Origin: Pleurocapsa sp. PCC 7327
GTDB lineage: Bacteria; Cyanobacteriota; Cyanobacteriia; Cyanobacteriales; Microcystaceae
Direction of reading: 5' to 3'
NCBI RefSeq assembly: GCF_000317025.1
Contig: NC_019689.1
Location: 3,550,024 to 3,614,023 of the forward strand
DNA length: 64,000 nucleotides
Shown: positions 48,501 to 58,463 of the stretch, one piece after another
Numbering within the stretch: the stretch's first letter is position 1
Layout of the letters: each line of letters opens with the position of its first letter
Translations under genes and position numbers: made by a program
The notes under the pieces: model-generated
What the model was told of the DNA's origin: nothing
The model's database searches: none
Seen by the model: the letters and a program-made list of their open reading frames with translations, nothing else

Positions 48501-49721
48501 CGACGGCAAAAAGCCCGCCTCGACTTGAGAGGCAATTTCTTGCTTCTCCAGAGTCCCTGGATACGTTTCTATTCCTCGGTTACAGATTTCTTGCGCCGAG
48601 GCGATATCTCGATCTGCTTCATAACCACATTCAGTACAAACATGATATCTGTCAGATAGCTCTTTCCTGACTTCAGTTCGACAATTAGGGCAAGTTTGAG
48701 ATGTGCCGCGATGGCCAACTCGACCTACAAATATATTTCTTTTTCGAGCTACATACTCTAATACTGCCCTAAATTGTCCAAAACTAGCATCAATAGTATG
48801 TTTGCCTAGCATCCCTTTTGCCATAATTCGAAAATCACAATCTTCGACAAAGATTGTATTCGCCATATCGCATAACTTATGAGCTAGTTTGAACTGATAA
48901 TCCTTGCGCTTGAAATCAATGTGATTATGTTGTTTGGCTACTCAAATTCTTGCTTTCTCGTAGTTCTTGCCTCGTTTCATTTTCCTAGACAAGCGTTTCT
49001 GTAGCACTTTCAGCCGACTACACACTGTCTTGAAAAATTTAGGTCGCCCTTCGGTATATCCATCTGATATCGCCACATAAGACAACAATCCTACATCGAT
49101 ACCTATTGCACGACCATGAGGCAAAGGACTAGGAAGAGAAATATCCGATTCAATCGCTACTACGGCAAACTAACCTACTGCCTTTTTAACTACCCTAACC
49201 TGCTTGATAACAAATCCATCAGGGATTGGGCGATGTAAATTGATGGGGATTTTCCCTAGCTTGGGTAATTGTATCTGCCATCCAGTCAAAGGATTAGATT
49301 TGAACTGAGGGAACAAGAGAGATTTCATTTGCCCGTATTTTTTATAGCGAGGAAAGCCATAACCCCTTTTTTGGAAAAAGTCCCAAGCGTCGTGCAACCT
49401 TCTTATATTGGTTTGCAGCACTTGAGACGGTACAGAAGCAAGTTTAGGGAATTCTTTCTTTGCCTTGGGTAAATTGTTTTGCTGTTGATGATAGCTAGGA
49501 AACGGATAATCCGCCGCCATAATGTATTCTGATTCTAAACTACATCTATCAATCGGGCATTTTCTAGAAGCAAGCCAATCTTTTAGTTCCCGCAGCGCAT
49601 AGTTATAAGATATGCGACAAGTTTCTAGCCACTCGTTGAGTAGGTCAACTTGGTTGCTATCCGGGTAAAGGCAGTAGACATAGTTTAGTATTATGCCAGT
49701 ATTATGCCAGCATTCTACCAC
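48477..49721 (-). pseudogene. tnpB: tnpB (IS605/IS1341 family), two nonsense mutations
   Basis: A single frame from the GTG at 49721 is interrupted only by TAG at 49172-49170 (KKAVG stop FAVVAIE, where Tyr is expected) and TGA at 48944-48942 (EKARI stop VAKQHNH, where Arg is expected). All else is conserved: N-terminal CRISYNYALRELKDW, RuvC Asp in AIGIDVG, Glu in TIFVEDCDFRIMAKGM, the zinc ribbon CPNC...CTEC and final Asp in DRDIASAQ. The 5' end has an exact 11-bp tandem duplication (49687-49697, 49698-49708). An IS5-like element lies 25 bp upstream and may have cut off the left end. Confidence 0.88.
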
Positions 49722-49745
49722 ATCAAAAATAAATGGTAGAACATT

Positions 49746-50665
49746 AGACCTCCAGCAAAAGTCAGAGTAAGTTAGGTAAAATAAAACCAAATTACAATTC
49801 GAGTTATGACTTACTCTCAAGTAAAAATTTAAAACCGACAGAGTTTAAACGGCTTTGTGGAGTATATCCAGAGACGTTTAAAGAGATGGTAAAAGTTCTA
49901 GAAGCCGAAAAAGTCTTACAAAAAAAACAGGACGACCAAATAAATTAAGCGCAGAAGACCAAATCTTAATGACTCTTGAATATTGGCGAGAGTATCGCAC
50001 CTATTTTCATATCGGAACTAGCTGGGGAATAAACGAGACAACGGCTTTACGAATCACCAGAAAAGTAGAAGATATTTTAATGAAATCGGGACTTTTCAAT
50101 CTGCCTGGGAAAAAAGCTGTTCAACCCCAAAATACAGAAATTGAAATTGTCGTAGTAGATGTAGCAGAACATGAAATAGAAAGACCGAAAAAAAACAAAA
50201 AGCTTACTACAGTGGTCGGCAAAAGTGTCACACGATAAAATCGCAAGTTTTAGCTGACGCAAAAACGAGACAAATTCTTTGTATTGCTCATGAGAAGGGA
50301 AAAAGTCATGATTTTAAGATTTGGAAAAATAGTAAAATAGGAATCGAACAACAGATAGAATGTTTGGCTGATAAAGGATATCAAGGAATTCAGAAACTTC
50401 ATCCCAACAGTAGAATTCCCAACAAAAAAAGCGCAATCAACAGTTAAGTCTAGAGCAAAAGAAGTTTAATCGTAAGTTAGCAAGTGAAAGGATTGTAATT
50501 GAAAATATTCATCGCAGTCTAAAAATATTCAGAATTCTTTCAAGTCGATATCGCAACCGAAGAAGACGGTTTGGGTTGAGATTTAATTTGATTGCTGGCA
50601 TTTATAATTATGAACTTCTTTCCCACTCCAATTATGCGATCGCGTAACACTTTTGCAGGAGGTCT
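49746..50665 (+). mobile_element. IS5-family insertion sequence with terminal inverted repeats
   Basis: The ends AGACCTCCAGCAAAAGT (49746-49762) and ACTTTTGCAGGAGGTCT (50649-50665) are inverted with one mismatch in 17. The bases just outside allow a TA target duplication. The interior is one transposase gene. Confidence 0.8.
49806..50647 (+). pseudogene. IS5-family (DDE_Tnp_4) transposase, four frameshifts
   Basis: The frame starts MTYSQVK at 49806 and is shifted four times. Each break sits in an A-run and is repaired by adding one A: about 49824-49828, 49918-49927, 50190-50198 and 50423-50430. The repaired protein reads LKPTEFKRLCGVYPETFKEM, GRPNKLSAEDQILMTLEYWREYRTYFHIG, VVDVAE (first Asp), YYSGRQKCHTIKSQVLAD, LADKGYQGI (second Asp), IVIENIHRSLKIFRILSSRYRNR (Glu) and FGLRFNLIAGIYNYELL. 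All DDE residues survive. Confidence 0.85.
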
Positions 50666-50689
50666 ATTGTAGCTTCGCGTTTATTTACT

Positions 50690-50766
50690 GGTCGGGTTGT
50701 ATCCCACCGCCAAATCAAAGGCTTGTTCTGAGCTTGCGAAGAATCTAGCGGGGGACTTAACCCGAC
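50690..50766. repeat. Imperfect hairpin next to the IS5-like element
   Basis: GTCGGGTTGTATCCC (about 50692-50706) pairs with GGGGACTTAACCCGAC (about 50751-50766). It could be the displaced left end of the tnpB-type element or an unrelated hairpin. Confidence 0.4.
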
Positions 50767-50773
50767 ATCTAAG

Positions 50774-50998
50774 TTAAATATTCTTGAGTAAATGCTTGTA
50801 TAGATTATCTTTCACCATCATCTGGCGAAAGAGTTCGATCAAACACTCTTGAGCTTGGTTTTGGTTCAAGTTTTTGACCTGCTCTTTAAACACTCGCAAT
50901 TTAAACTCTTGCTCCATAGTCAGTTGGTTGGGGATTTCCATCAACTTACTCCTGAGAACCTTTTGAACGGGGGAATTGATTTCGATCTGTTTCATCAT
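50774..50998 (-). CDS. nblA: Phycobilisome degradation protein NblA
   Basis: The product has 74 residues. LTMEQEFKLRVFKEQVKNLNQNQAQECLIELFRQMMVKDNLYKHLLKN is the NblA two-helix core, with the conserved C-terminal YKHLLK region. About 20 residues precede the usual start; an internal ATG at 50941 is possible. NblA targets phycobilisomes to Clp protease under nitrogen, sulfur or light stress. It lies alone beside the IS cluster. Confidence 0.92.
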   Translation of the reverse strand: MMKQIEINSPVQKVLRSKLMEIPNQLTMEQEFKLRVFKEQVKNLNQNQAQECLIELFRQMMVKDNLYKHLLKNI

Positions 50999-51326
50999 TT
51001 GTTACTATAGCAGCTGATGAGTAAAAAGTCAATTTTGTCAAGTTATGATTAATGTTGTCAATAAAAATTAACAAATAAAGGAAAAATTTTTTCAGTCCTT
51101 TGCCCTTCATCATTGGTTAGTAGGGGTGGGTTTATCTCAAAATCCTAGAGATTGCCCGACAGTTACTGTTAAAAACCAGTTAATCGTCTCCCCGTCTCTC
51201 TCGACCGAAGGAAGCCATTTGTATTTTTAATGTATTGTATCGAGTCAATTTTTACCTTATGTTTACCTTGACGTTGTAAGTTAATAGCGGACTTGTTGCT
51301 TTTTTTGGGGAAGGACTTAGATTGGC
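50999..51326. other. Divergent promoter region of nblA and the Crp/Fnr gene
   Basis: No gene is seen. AT-rich; it should contain both promoters. No clear NtcA (GTA-N8-TAC) site was found by eye. Confidence 0.4.
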
Positions 51327-51929
51327 ATGATAGTAACCTGTAATCTCACTCACACACAACTACAGAACGAACAGACGGAAGGACGGAGACTGCATTTTTA
51401 TGATAGAGGCGAAGAAATTCCGTTAGTAGAACAAGGCGTTTGGCAAGTTTATCGCGGAGTTGCCCAGCTAAGTCAATTGTCTGTAAATGGAGAAGAAATT
51501 CTATTGGGTTGGGCGCAACCTTCCACCTTTTTTGGGATGTGGTTAACGCATATCGAGTCTTATCAAGTCAAAGCCTTGTCGGAACTATACTTGAAATGGT
51601 ATCCCTTGAGCGAAATCGAAGCCTCTCCCCATTTGTCTCATCTCATGTTAACTCAGGTAGTGCGTCGGATGCGCCAGACAGAAGCGTTACTCGCGATCGC
51701 GGGATTGCGCCGAGTCGAAGAGAGACTGCAAGAGTTATTACAACTCCTCAAAAAAGAATTAGGTCAACCCGTCCCAGAAGGAACTCGCTTGGCAGTTCGC
51801 TTGACTCATCAAAATCTGGCAAATGCGATTGGAACGACGCGAGTCACGATTACTCGTCTGTTGGGGGACTTTCAGCGTCAAGGGATAATCAGTCTAGATA
51901 GCGATCGCCACATGATCGTTCATCACTAA
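51327..51929 (+). CDS. Crp/Fnr-family transcription regulator
   Basis: The product has 200 residues. A short cyclic-nucleotide-fold sensor (GEEIPLVEQGVWQVYRGVAQLSQLSVNGEEILLGWAQPSTFFGMW) is followed by the helix-turn-helix LTHQNLANAIGTTRVTITRLLGDFQRQGII. No Cys of the Fnr type and no clear phosphate-binding Arg-Ser pair are seen, so the effector is unknown. It is divergent from nblA, 328 bp away; a regulatory link is possible but unsupported. Confidence 0.88.
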   Translation: MIVTCNLTHTQLQNEQTEGRRLHFYDRGEEIPLVEQGVWQVYRGVAQLSQLSVNGEEILLGWAQPSTFFGMWLTHIESYQVKALSELYLKWYPLSEIEASPHLSHLMLTQVVRRMRQTEALLAIAGLRRVEERLQELLQLLKKELGQPVPEGTRLAVRLTHQNLANAIGTTRVTITRLLGDFQRQGIISLDSDRHMIVHH

Positions 51930-51931
51930 TG

Positions 51932-52010
51932 TAGTGCGGAAAGTGTGGCGTGCGCATAAGCGCATATGTTGGCGATCGCAGTCATTCATCCAGATTTGAT
52001 ATTATTTGAG
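51932..52010. repeat. Fragment of the ATATCAAATC repeat element
   Basis: GTAGTGCGG, GTGCGCATAAGCGCATA and GTCATTCATCCAGATTTGATAT match the right part of the element at 56936-57104 with few changes. The left end is missing. Confidence 0.6.
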
Positions 52011-52140
52011 AGTAGCGAGCGCAGATAGAAGATCTAGAGTCTCTCTATCAAGGTCAAGCGAGTAGTACGGTTAGGAAAATATTTCTCCTCGACCCTACTA
52101 ATCTCCCACCACACTAGGAAAGCAGTTAGTGGCGAGAGTG

Positions 52141-54738
52141 TCAAACGACGAAATTCACCAACTTTCCAGGTACGACAATGATTTTTTTCACTTCTTTGCC
52201 TTGCAAATATCGTTGAGCAATTTCTGATTCGCGGGCATATTTTTCTAAAGCAGCTTTATCGGCGCTTGCCGGAACTTGTATCGTCCCGCGAGTTTTGCCC
52301 ATAATTTGAATCACCAAGGTAATTTCATCGACTTGTAGCGCCAAGGGATCGACTTGAAGCCAACTTTGTTGGTGAATGGAACAATCATGACCTAATTCGT
52401 GCCACAATTCTTCGGCAATGTGAGGGGCAAAAGGGGCAAGCAAGATAAGCAAGGTCTCAATTCCTTCGGCATAAACTGGTGAATCGCAACATTTTGCCTC
52501 GCCAAGCGCATTACTCAGCTTCATTAATTCAGAAATCGCCGTATTAAATTGATAGTCTCCCTCTAAATCTGCCGAAACTTCTTTGATAGCTGTGTGAATG
52601 GCACGACGCAAATCTTTTTCAATTTTGGATTTTGGATTCCTCCCTTTTGAAGAGGGGGATTGATTTTTGGATTGTTTTTTTCCTATTGGGGATGATTTCT
52701 CAACAAACTCTGCAACCAAGCGCCAAACCCGATTTAAGAAGCGGAATTGTCCTTCTACATCGGCTTCATCCCACTCCAAATCTTTTTCAGGCGGTGCTTT
52801 AAATAAAATAAACATCCGTGCCGTATCTACGCCATATTTAGCGATTACTTCTTCCGGTGCTACGCCATTGCCTTTTGACTTAGACATGGTAGCGTAAACA
52901 AGCTGCAAAGGTTCTCCCGTCTGCGGGTCGCGCGGGTCTTTGGGATTGACGAGTTCGGCAGGAATCCATTTATCTTTATCAGACTTGTTAGGATTCATGT
53001 AGGTCAATCCCTGTACCATTCCTTGCGTCAAAAGACGTTGGAAAGGTTCGTCAAAATTCAACAAACCTCTGTCCCGCAAAACCTTAGTAAAGAAGCGAGA
53101 ATAAAGCAAGTGCAAAATCGCGTGTTCGATGCCCCCTACATACTGATCCACTGGCATCCAGCTATTTACCTTATCTGAGGCAAAAATTTCCTTGTCATTG
53201 TTGGCATCGGTGTAGCGGAGGAAATACCACGACGAATCGATAAACGTGTCCATCGTGTCTGTTTCCCGCTTGGCAGCTTCGCCGCAACTCGGACAAGGAA
53301 CGTTAACCCAACTTTCAAGCTTTGCCAATGGAGAGGGCCCGCGCCCGGTAAACTCAACATCTTCGGGCAACTTGACTGGCAAATCTTCCTCTGGAACGGG
53401 AACGATGCCGCAACTCGGACAGTGAACGATTGGAATGGGCGCACCCCAATACCGCTGGCGAGAAATTAACCAATCCCGCAAGCGATACTGTACCCGTGCC
53501 TTACCATAGCCTTGTTTTTCGGCATATTCGATGATGGCGGTTTTTCCTTCAGTCGAAGGCATTCCGTCGAACTGCCCAGAATTAATCATAATTCCTGGGT
53601 CGGTATAGGCTGTTTCTAAAGGTTTCGTGCCATCCTTGCCTTCTGAGACAATAACTGTTTTAATGGGAAGATTATTTTCGTTAGCAAATTTGAAATCCCG
53701 CGTATCGTGGGCGGGAACTCCCATAACAGCACCCGTACCGTATTCATAAAGCACGTAATTGGCAATCAAAATGGGAATTTCTTCTCCGTTGAAGGGATTA
53801 ATTGCCTTTCCTCCCGTGAAAATGCCTCGTTTGGGTTTATCTTCTGCCGTCCGCTCGATTTCGCTTTCACCCTTGACTTCTTGGATAAACGCCTCAACTG
53901 CTTCTTTTCTGTCGGGAGTGGTGACTTTTGGCGTTAGGGGATGTTCTGGAGCGAGGACGACGTAAGTCACGCCATACACGGTATCAGGGCGAGTGGTAAA
54001 GACCCCAATCTTTTCCTCCATCCCGACGATGGGAAATTCTAAGTATGCGCCGACGGATTTGCCAATCCAGTTGGCTTGCATTAGCTTCACTCGTTCGGGC
54101 CACCCTGTCAATTTCTCGAGGTCGTTGAGCAACTGTTCGGCATAGTCGGTAATTTTGAGAAACCACTGGCGCAACAATTTGCGTTCTACGATTGCACCAG
54201 AACGCCAGGAACGCCCTTCGCTATCGACCTGTTCGTTAGCTAAGACGGTTTGGTCAACGGGATCCCAGTTTACCGCGGCTTCTTTTTGATAGGCTAATCC
54301 CGCTTTAAAAAATTGCAAGAATATCCATTGAGTCCACTTGTAGTAATTCGGCGCACAAGTGGCTAATTCTCGACTCCAGTCGATGGAAAGTCCCAATTGC
54401 TGGAGTTGTTTCTTCATCTGGGCAATATTTTGGTAAGTCCATTTAGCTGGTGGAATGCCTCGCTTAATAGCAGCATTTTCGGCAGGCAAACCAAAGGCAT
54501 CCCAACCCATCGGGTGCAGAACGCGATACCCTTGCATCCGCTTGTATCGAGCAATCGTATCCGTAATTACGTAGTTGCGGACGTGACCCATGTGCAGGCT
54601 TCCCGATGGATAGGGAAACATAGATAGGGCATAGAATTTGGGCTGGGTGTTATTTTCTGGAGTTAGGTATAACCCCGACTCTTCCCATTTCCGTTGCCAT
54701 TTTTGCTCGATGTTGGCTGGGTTGTATTGGGACTCCAC
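52141..54738 (-). CDS. leuS: Leucyl-tRNA synthetase
   Basis: The product has 865 residues. Class I signature [18 protein letters not shown] (HMGH, the HIGH equivalent) lies near 45 and KMSKS-type MSKSKGNGV near 620. The editing domain has [21 protein letters not shown], and zinc-like CPSCG pairs lie around 440-490. The C-terminal region shows a hydrophilic insert [22 protein letters not shown], probably repeat-derived DNA taken into the frame. Normal length. Confidence 0.98.
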   Translation of the reverse strand: MESQYNPANIEQKWQRKWEESGLYLTPENNTQPKFYALSMFPYPSGSLHMGHVRNYVITDTIARYKRMQGYRVLHPMGWDAFGLPAENAAIKRGIPPAKWTYQNIAQMKKQLQQLGLSIDWSRELATCAPNYYKWTQWIFLQFFKAGLAYQKEAAVNWDPVDQTVLANEQVDSEGRSWRSGAIVERKLLRQWFLKITDYAEQLLNDLEKLTGWPERVKLMQANWIGKSVGAYLEFPIVGMEEKIGVFTTRPDTVYGVTYVVLAPEHPLTPKVTTPDRKEAVEAFIQEVKGESEIERTAEDKPKRGIFTGGKAINPFNGEEIPILIANYVLYEYGTGAVMGVPAHDTRDFKFANENNLPIKTVIVSEGKDGTKPLETAYTDPGIMINSGQFDGMPSTEGKTAIIEYAEKQGYGKARVQYRLRDWLISRQRYWGAPIPIVHCPSCGIVPVPEEDLPVKLPEDVEFTGRGPSPLAKLESWVNVPCPSCGEAAKRETDTMDTFIDSSWYFLRYTDANNDKEIFASDKVNSWMPVDQYVGGIEHAILHLLYSRFFTKVLRDRGLLNFDEPFQRLLTQGMVQGLTYMNPNKSDKDKWIPAELVNPKDPRDPQTGEPLQLVYATMSKSKGNGVAPEEVIAKYGVDTARMFILFKAPPEKDLEWDEADVEGQFRFLNRVWRLVAEFVEKSSPIGKKQSKNQSPSSKGRNPKSKIEKDLRRAIHTAIKEVSADLEGDYQFNTAISELMKLSNALGEAKCCDSPVYAEGIETLLILLAPFAPHIAEELWHELGHDCSIHQQSWLQVDPLALQVDEITLVIQIMGKTRGTIQVPASADKAALEKYARESEIAQRYLQGKEVKKIIVVPGKLVNFVV

Positions 54739-54888
54739 TCTCTGGTTTCTCCAAGGACTTCATTTTCCTATTTTAAGCGCATCCCACAACTGAATTTCAG
54801 AAGGCTTTCACTTTTGAGCCATTTCTTTGGAGGCTATAATCGACTCAATTAAGTTTTAGTTTTGTCCATCCTTATCAAGAGGTAGCCA

Positions 54889-55158
54889 ATGAAGAAAGTT
54901 TTATTGACTTTGCTTGCTAGTTCTGTAAGCCTAGCTGTTATTTTATTAGCGATCGCTACGGCTCGTGCAGATGCGATCGCATCTCGAAATATCAAGTCTG
55001 CTATCTCTGGACCTGTCGTACAATTTGTCAATCTAAACTTGGCTAATTTCAGTTTTAATGCGATCGACCCAAAAAGCTATCCTATTTTGCATCAATGGGG
55101 ATGTAGTTGTACGGCTTGTACCGAACCGTCCAGACAACTATCTTTGATAAAAAGTTAA
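54889..55158 (+). CDS. Small exported Cys-containing hypothetical protein
   Basis: The product has 89 residues. The signal peptide is VLLTLLASSVSLAVILLAIATARADA, followed by a short domain ending YPILHQWGCSCTACTEPSRQ with three Cys in CSCTAC. No family is recognised. The last 21 bp overlap the end of rsmD, which is convergent. The ribosome site is weak (GAGGTAGCC). It may be a redox or metal-binding lumenal peptide, but that is speculative. Confidence 0.6.
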   Translation: MKKVLLTLLASSVSLAVILLAIATARADAIASRNIKSAISGPVVQFVNLNLANFSFNAIDPKSYPILHQWGCSCTACTEPSRQLSLIKS

Positions 55159-55671
55159 CGCCGTGTTGCCGTAAACTTTTTCTCGACAAATTTCTAATCC
55201 TGGAATCTCTATTGCTTTCCAAGATTTAGGATCGTGTTCTACTGCGATTTCCCCTTCTTTATCGAGAAGTTGGTATTGCGCGAGCGCTTCTAGGACTGGC
55301 TGGTACAATTGGCTTTCGTAGGGAGGATCGAAATAAATGCGATCGAATTTTTCTCCCGCTAGGTTTTTGAGGCGCGTTACGACATCTCCCCGGATAACTC
55401 GGAATGTCTGTTGCGGGGTAGCTACTTGTTGCCAATTTTGTTTGATAATCGCGCAAGCTTGAGGCGATTTTTCGATCCCGACAACTTCCCTAGCACCCCG
55501 ACACAATGCCTCTGCACCCATCGAACCATTGCCCGCACACAAGTCCAACCAGCGACAATTAGCAATCTTGCCCTGCCAGATATTAAACAATGCTTCTCTC
55601 ACTCGCGCCGCCGTCGGCCGAGTTAATTGTCCCGGCAGGGTTTTCAATTGTCGATTTCCGTAAATTCTCAT
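55138..55671 (-). CDS. rsmD: 16S rRNA (guanine966-N2)-methyltransferase RsmD
   Basis: The 177-residue Rossmann methyltransferase starts MRIYGNRQLKTLPGQLTRPTAARVREALFNI, contains LDLCAGNGSMGAEALCRGA (SAM loop) and IYFDPPYESQLY (DPPY catalytic motif). It methylates G966 of 16S rRNA. Confidence 0.95.
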   Translation of the reverse strand: MRIYGNRQLKTLPGQLTRPTAARVREALFNIWQGKIANCRWLDLCAGNGSMGAEALCRGAREVVGIEKSPQACAIIKQNWQQVATPQQTFRVIRGDVVTRLKNLAGEKFDRIYFDPPYESQLYQPVLEALAQYQLLDKEGEIAVEHDPKSWKAIEIPGLEICREKVYGNTALTFYQR

Positions 55672-55735
55672 GGTAATTAGTGACTCTACCTCGTTGAAGT
55701 ATAGTCACGCTATCAAAAAATATTGGTTATGGAGA

Positions 55736-56070
55736 TGGGGGCAGAGGGACTTGAACCCTCACGACCTTTTAGGGTCAACGGATTTTCATTCTCCCGCAGC
55801 TTTCGCTACTGCCATCTGCTGGCTTTGAGAATTGGACTCTCTCTTTACCCTCAGCTTGACCTGTTAGGGTAGCTCCCGTTGAGTCTCTGCACCTTCCTTT
55901 CAAGGTAAAAGGTAAAAATGTTTTTTTCCTTGATTAAGGCTTGGCTCAGGATTGCCATATCTGTTGCCAGACTTAGGTTTCCCTGAATTTGAGAGCGTTC
56001 GCATGACAGATTTCTCTGCCAAGGCTCAATTTTTTTAAGTCCGTAGCGTCTACCATTCCGCCACGCCCCC
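55736..56070 (-). tRNA. trnL-UAA: tRNA-Leu(UAA) interrupted by a group I intron
   Basis: The 5' exon (56070-56037) is GGGGGCGTGGCGGAATGG... ending ACTT. The 3' exon (55786-55736) begins AAAATCCGTTGACC and ends CTGCCCCCA. The exons join to an 85-nt Leu tRNA with anticodon TAA split after its first base, as in other cyanobacteria and plastids. CCA is not encoded. Confidence 0.97.
55787..56036 (-). ncRNA. Group I intron of tRNA-Leu(UAA)
   Basis: The 250-nt intron starts AAAAAAATTGAGCCTT and ends GCTGCGGGAGAATG. It contains the P/Q/R/S-type segments ACGGGAGCTACCCTAACAGG, TCAAGC and GTAAAGAGAGAGTCC, and the final G is the conserved omega G. It is self-splicing in related organisms. No endonuclease is encoded. 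Confidence 0.92.
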
Positions 56071-56262
56071 GCGATCGCCTAGAAAGAATTTCCGACAGCG
56101 AACCAGCAGTTATCTACAATACCATATTTTTACCTTAAGTGACAAATCAAACAATTCTATCTATTTGCTCCCGTTCAATTTTTTGGGAGGTAGCACCCGA
56201 AGCGATACAATAAAATAAATTTGAGATAGCTCCCTTTTTATTCTTGACAAATAGTAGAAATA

Positions 56263-56493
56263 ATGCTTTCTCCTGAAACCACTTTAATTGCTCTTCTCTA
56301 TCTGAGTTTAGGCGGTCTCTATTTATTAATAGTTCCTGGTTTGGTTTATTTTTATCTTAACAATCGCTGGTATGTAGCCAGTTCCTTTGAACGGGGATTT
56401 ATGTATTTTCTGGTATTCTTTTTCTTCCCCGGACTGTTGCTGCTAAGTCCGTTTCTGAATTTTCGTCCCAAACGCCGGGTTCTAAAAGCCTAA
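56263..56493 (+). CDS. ndhL: NDH-1 subunit NdhL
   Basis: The product has 76 residues with two or three hydrophobic segments; [35 protein letters not shown] is the hallmark of cyanobacterial and plant NdhL. It anchors the NDH-1 membrane and connecting parts and is needed for CO2 uptake. It is followed by a DUF3007 gene 31 bp on. Confidence 0.94.
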   Translation: MLSPETTLIALLYLSLGGLYLLIVPGLVYFYLNNRWYVASSFERGFMYFLVFFFFPGLLLLSPFLNFRPKRRVLKA

Positions 56494-56524
56494 AGCTCAA
56501 ACAGACTTTTCGATTACAAAATTA

Positions 56525-56857
56525 ATGCGACGAATTGATGTCATAGGAATTGGAATCGGTATTTTTGCAGCAGGTGGAGTTATCTATCTGTTTTTGCAAG
56601 CATTTGGATTAGACAGTCTCTCAGCTGGGGTTTGGAGTCAGGCGATCTTAGTCGCTGGGTTAGTTGGTTGGACGCTGACTTATTTGTTTCGAGTCTTGAC
56701 AAAAAATATGACTTACAACCAGCAACGTAGAGACTATGAAGATGCCATCTTGCAAAAACGTCTCGATGAAATGGCACCAGAAGAACTAGAAAAGTTATTC
56801 TCTGAGGTGGAGCAAGAAAAACAAACCAAGCAAACCAAGACACAGAAGAAAGCCTAA
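56525..56857 (+). CDS. DUF3007 membrane protein
   Basis: The product has 110 residues. Two membrane helices (VIGIGIGIFAAGGVIYLFLQAF and AILVAGLVGWTLTYLF) are followed by TKNMTYNQQRRDYEDAILQKRLDEMAPEELEKL, the DUF3007 signature. Its place between ndhL and trpA is common in cyanobacteria. It may be related to NDH-1; that is inferred from context only. Confidence 0.9.
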   Translation: MRRIDVIGIGIGIFAAGGVIYLFLQAFGLDSLSAGVWSQAILVAGLVGWTLTYLFRVLTKNMTYNQQRRDYEDAILQKRLDEMAPEELEKLFSEVEQEKQTKQTKTQKKA

Positions 56858-56935
56858 TGTGAGTTTACCAAGAGGAGGCGAGAAAGCCTTATTTTTGTAG
56901 GGATAGTCATTGGGGGAAAGGGAAAAGGACAAATG

Positions 56936-57105
56936 ATATCAAATCCGTTTAATTAGTCATAAAATATATGTAGTACGCTCATCGTAGCGTGCGCGTAAGC
57001 GCATACGTCCCGCTCGCGACCAAGACGCGAAGCGCCCCTCCAGCGATAGCAAAGGATCTTTCGCACTACTGGTTATTGTGGTCATTCATCCGGATTTGAT
57101 ATGAC
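56936..57105. mobile_element. Small noncoding element with ATATCAAATCCG inverted ends
   Basis: ATATCAAATCCG (about 56938) and CGGATTTGATAT (about 57093-57104) are perfect inverted ends some 165 bp apart. The interior has GTGCGCGTAAGCGCATAC and GTCATTCATCC, also present at 51932-52000. No ORF. Confidence 0.55.
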
Positions 57106-57212
57106 TTGAAATCTCGCTCTTTTTAAGAATGAGATGAGGTTAACATCCGGGAATCTAGCGTGAGAGAATAAAAAGTCGGCTATTAAACTCGTATCCAAAA
57201 TCCTTTCATCGA

Positions 57213-58007
57213 ATGACCTCTGTTTCCAACTGCTTAGAATCCTTACGCGATCGCGCTCAATGCGCCTTAATTCCCTTTATCACTGCTGGCGATCCCGATT
57301 TAGACACTACCGCTAAAGCTTTACAAATCCTCGATCGCTCCGGTGCCGATCTCATCGAGTTAGGAGTTCCCTACTCAGATCCCCTCGCAGATGGCCCGGT
57401 CATTCAAGCGGCTGCCACGAGAGCTTTGGGACGCGGAGTGAAGCTAGAAGATGTCTTGCATGTAGTTAAGACAATCGGCAAAGAGATTAAGGCACCGATC
57501 GTTTTATTTACCTACTACAATCCGATTTACTATCGGGGAATTGACAGTTTTCTCCGACAAATTGCTGATGCTGGCGTGCGAGGATTAGTCGTCCCCGATT
57601 TACCCCTAGAAGAAGCGCAAACCCTCCTAAAACCAGCCGCCGAGATGGGGGTTGAGGTAACGCTGTTGATAGCGCCTACGACTCCAGCCGAGAGAATAGA
57701 CGCGATCGCGCAGCAGTCGCAAGGATTTATCTATCTCGTCAGCGTCACTGGCGTAACGGGAATGCGTTCTCAAATTGCCAGCCAAGTTCAAGATTTACTT
57801 TCGGCTATTCGCAGCACCACCGATAAACCGATTGGCGTAGGTTTTGGCATCTCTGCACCCGAACAGGCTTTACAAGTCAAACAATGGGGGGCAGATGCCG
57901 TTATCGTTGGCAGTGCTTTTGTCAAACGACTGGCTGAAGGAACCCCAGAACAGGGTTTAGAAGCGATCGCTCAATTTTGCCAAAGTCTCAAGCAGGCTAT
58001 TATCTAA
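57213..58007 (+). CDS. trpA: Tryptophan synthase alpha chain
   Basis: The product has 264 residues. [38 protein letters not shown] (catalytic Glu and Asp), [12 protein letters not shown] and [12 protein letters not shown] are diagnostic. It splits indole-glycerol phosphate to indole. Its end overlaps the end of the convergent secreted-protein gene by 8 bp. Confidence 0.97.
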   Translation: MTSVSNCLESLRDRAQCALIPFITAGDPDLDTTAKALQILDRSGADLIELGVPYSDPLADGPVIQAAATRALGRGVKLEDVLHVVKTIGKEIKAPIVLFTYYNPIYYRGIDSFLRQIADAGVRGLVVPDLPLEEAQTLLKPAAEMGVEVTLLIAPTTPAERIDAIAQQSQGFIYLVSVTGVTGMRSQIASQVQDLLSAIRSTTDKPIGVGFGISAPEQALQVKQWGADAVIVGSAFVKRLAEGTPEQGLEAIAQFCQSLKQAII

Positions 58008-58452
58008 CTTCAACAATTGCCACATCTTCGATCGCTTTGCCACGATGTATAAAAGTTTCGTGACCGTTGGCATTTAAACTAACTTTGATTTCGTTGCGTC
58101 CCGGTTCCAATCGGTCGAGATAATACCAATTCCCATAAAGACGGGTGATTTTTTTGCCATTAACGTAGAGATGGGCGTGTCCTTCTTTAAAATTACTACT
58201 TTGATTGACCTTTTCTGGAGCAAATGCAAAATTAGTTACTTTCAGTTCTAAATTCCATCCCTTCAAGGCATCCCGATGAACGATTAAATCTACTGTGGGA
58301 ATCGGTTGACCATCGGGAATTTCCATCATTTTATGTTCGTGTCCTTCTCCGTCTTTAAGCTCAACATTTCTTTGTAATTGAGCGGTTGCGACAGTTCCAA
58401 ATAATGTCAAACCAATTAGCGAAGCCGAAAGAAGCACAAGTTTTTGTTTCAT
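58000..58452 (-). CDS. Exported His/Met-containing protein, putatively copper-linked
   Basis: The product has 150 residues from ATG 58452; a TTG at 58467 is also open. The signal peptide ends TVATAQ. The mature protein begins with a metal-ligand-rich stretch [18 protein letters not shown], then a beta-rich domain ([78 protein letters not shown]). The [10 protein letters not shown] and [14 protein letters not shown] pattern suggests a cupredoxin-like or copper-chaperone-like sandwich, but no family is certain. It starts 11 bp after the TPR gene in one operon, with a petE-type operator upstream. Confidence 0.75.
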   Translation of the reverse strand: MKQKLVLLSASLIGLTLFGTVATAQLQRNVELKDGEGHEHKMMEIPDGQPIPTVDLIVHRDALKGWNLELKVTNFAFAPEKVNQSSNFKEGHAHLYVNGKKITRLYGNWYYLDRLEPGRNEIKVSLNANGHETFIHRGKAIEDVAIVEVR

Positions 58453-58463
58453 AAAAGAAAGAG

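Noticed and set aside
50999-51326. NtcA-binding site upstream of nblA
   Set aside because: No convincing GTA-N8-TAC was seen by eye; a matrix search would be needed.
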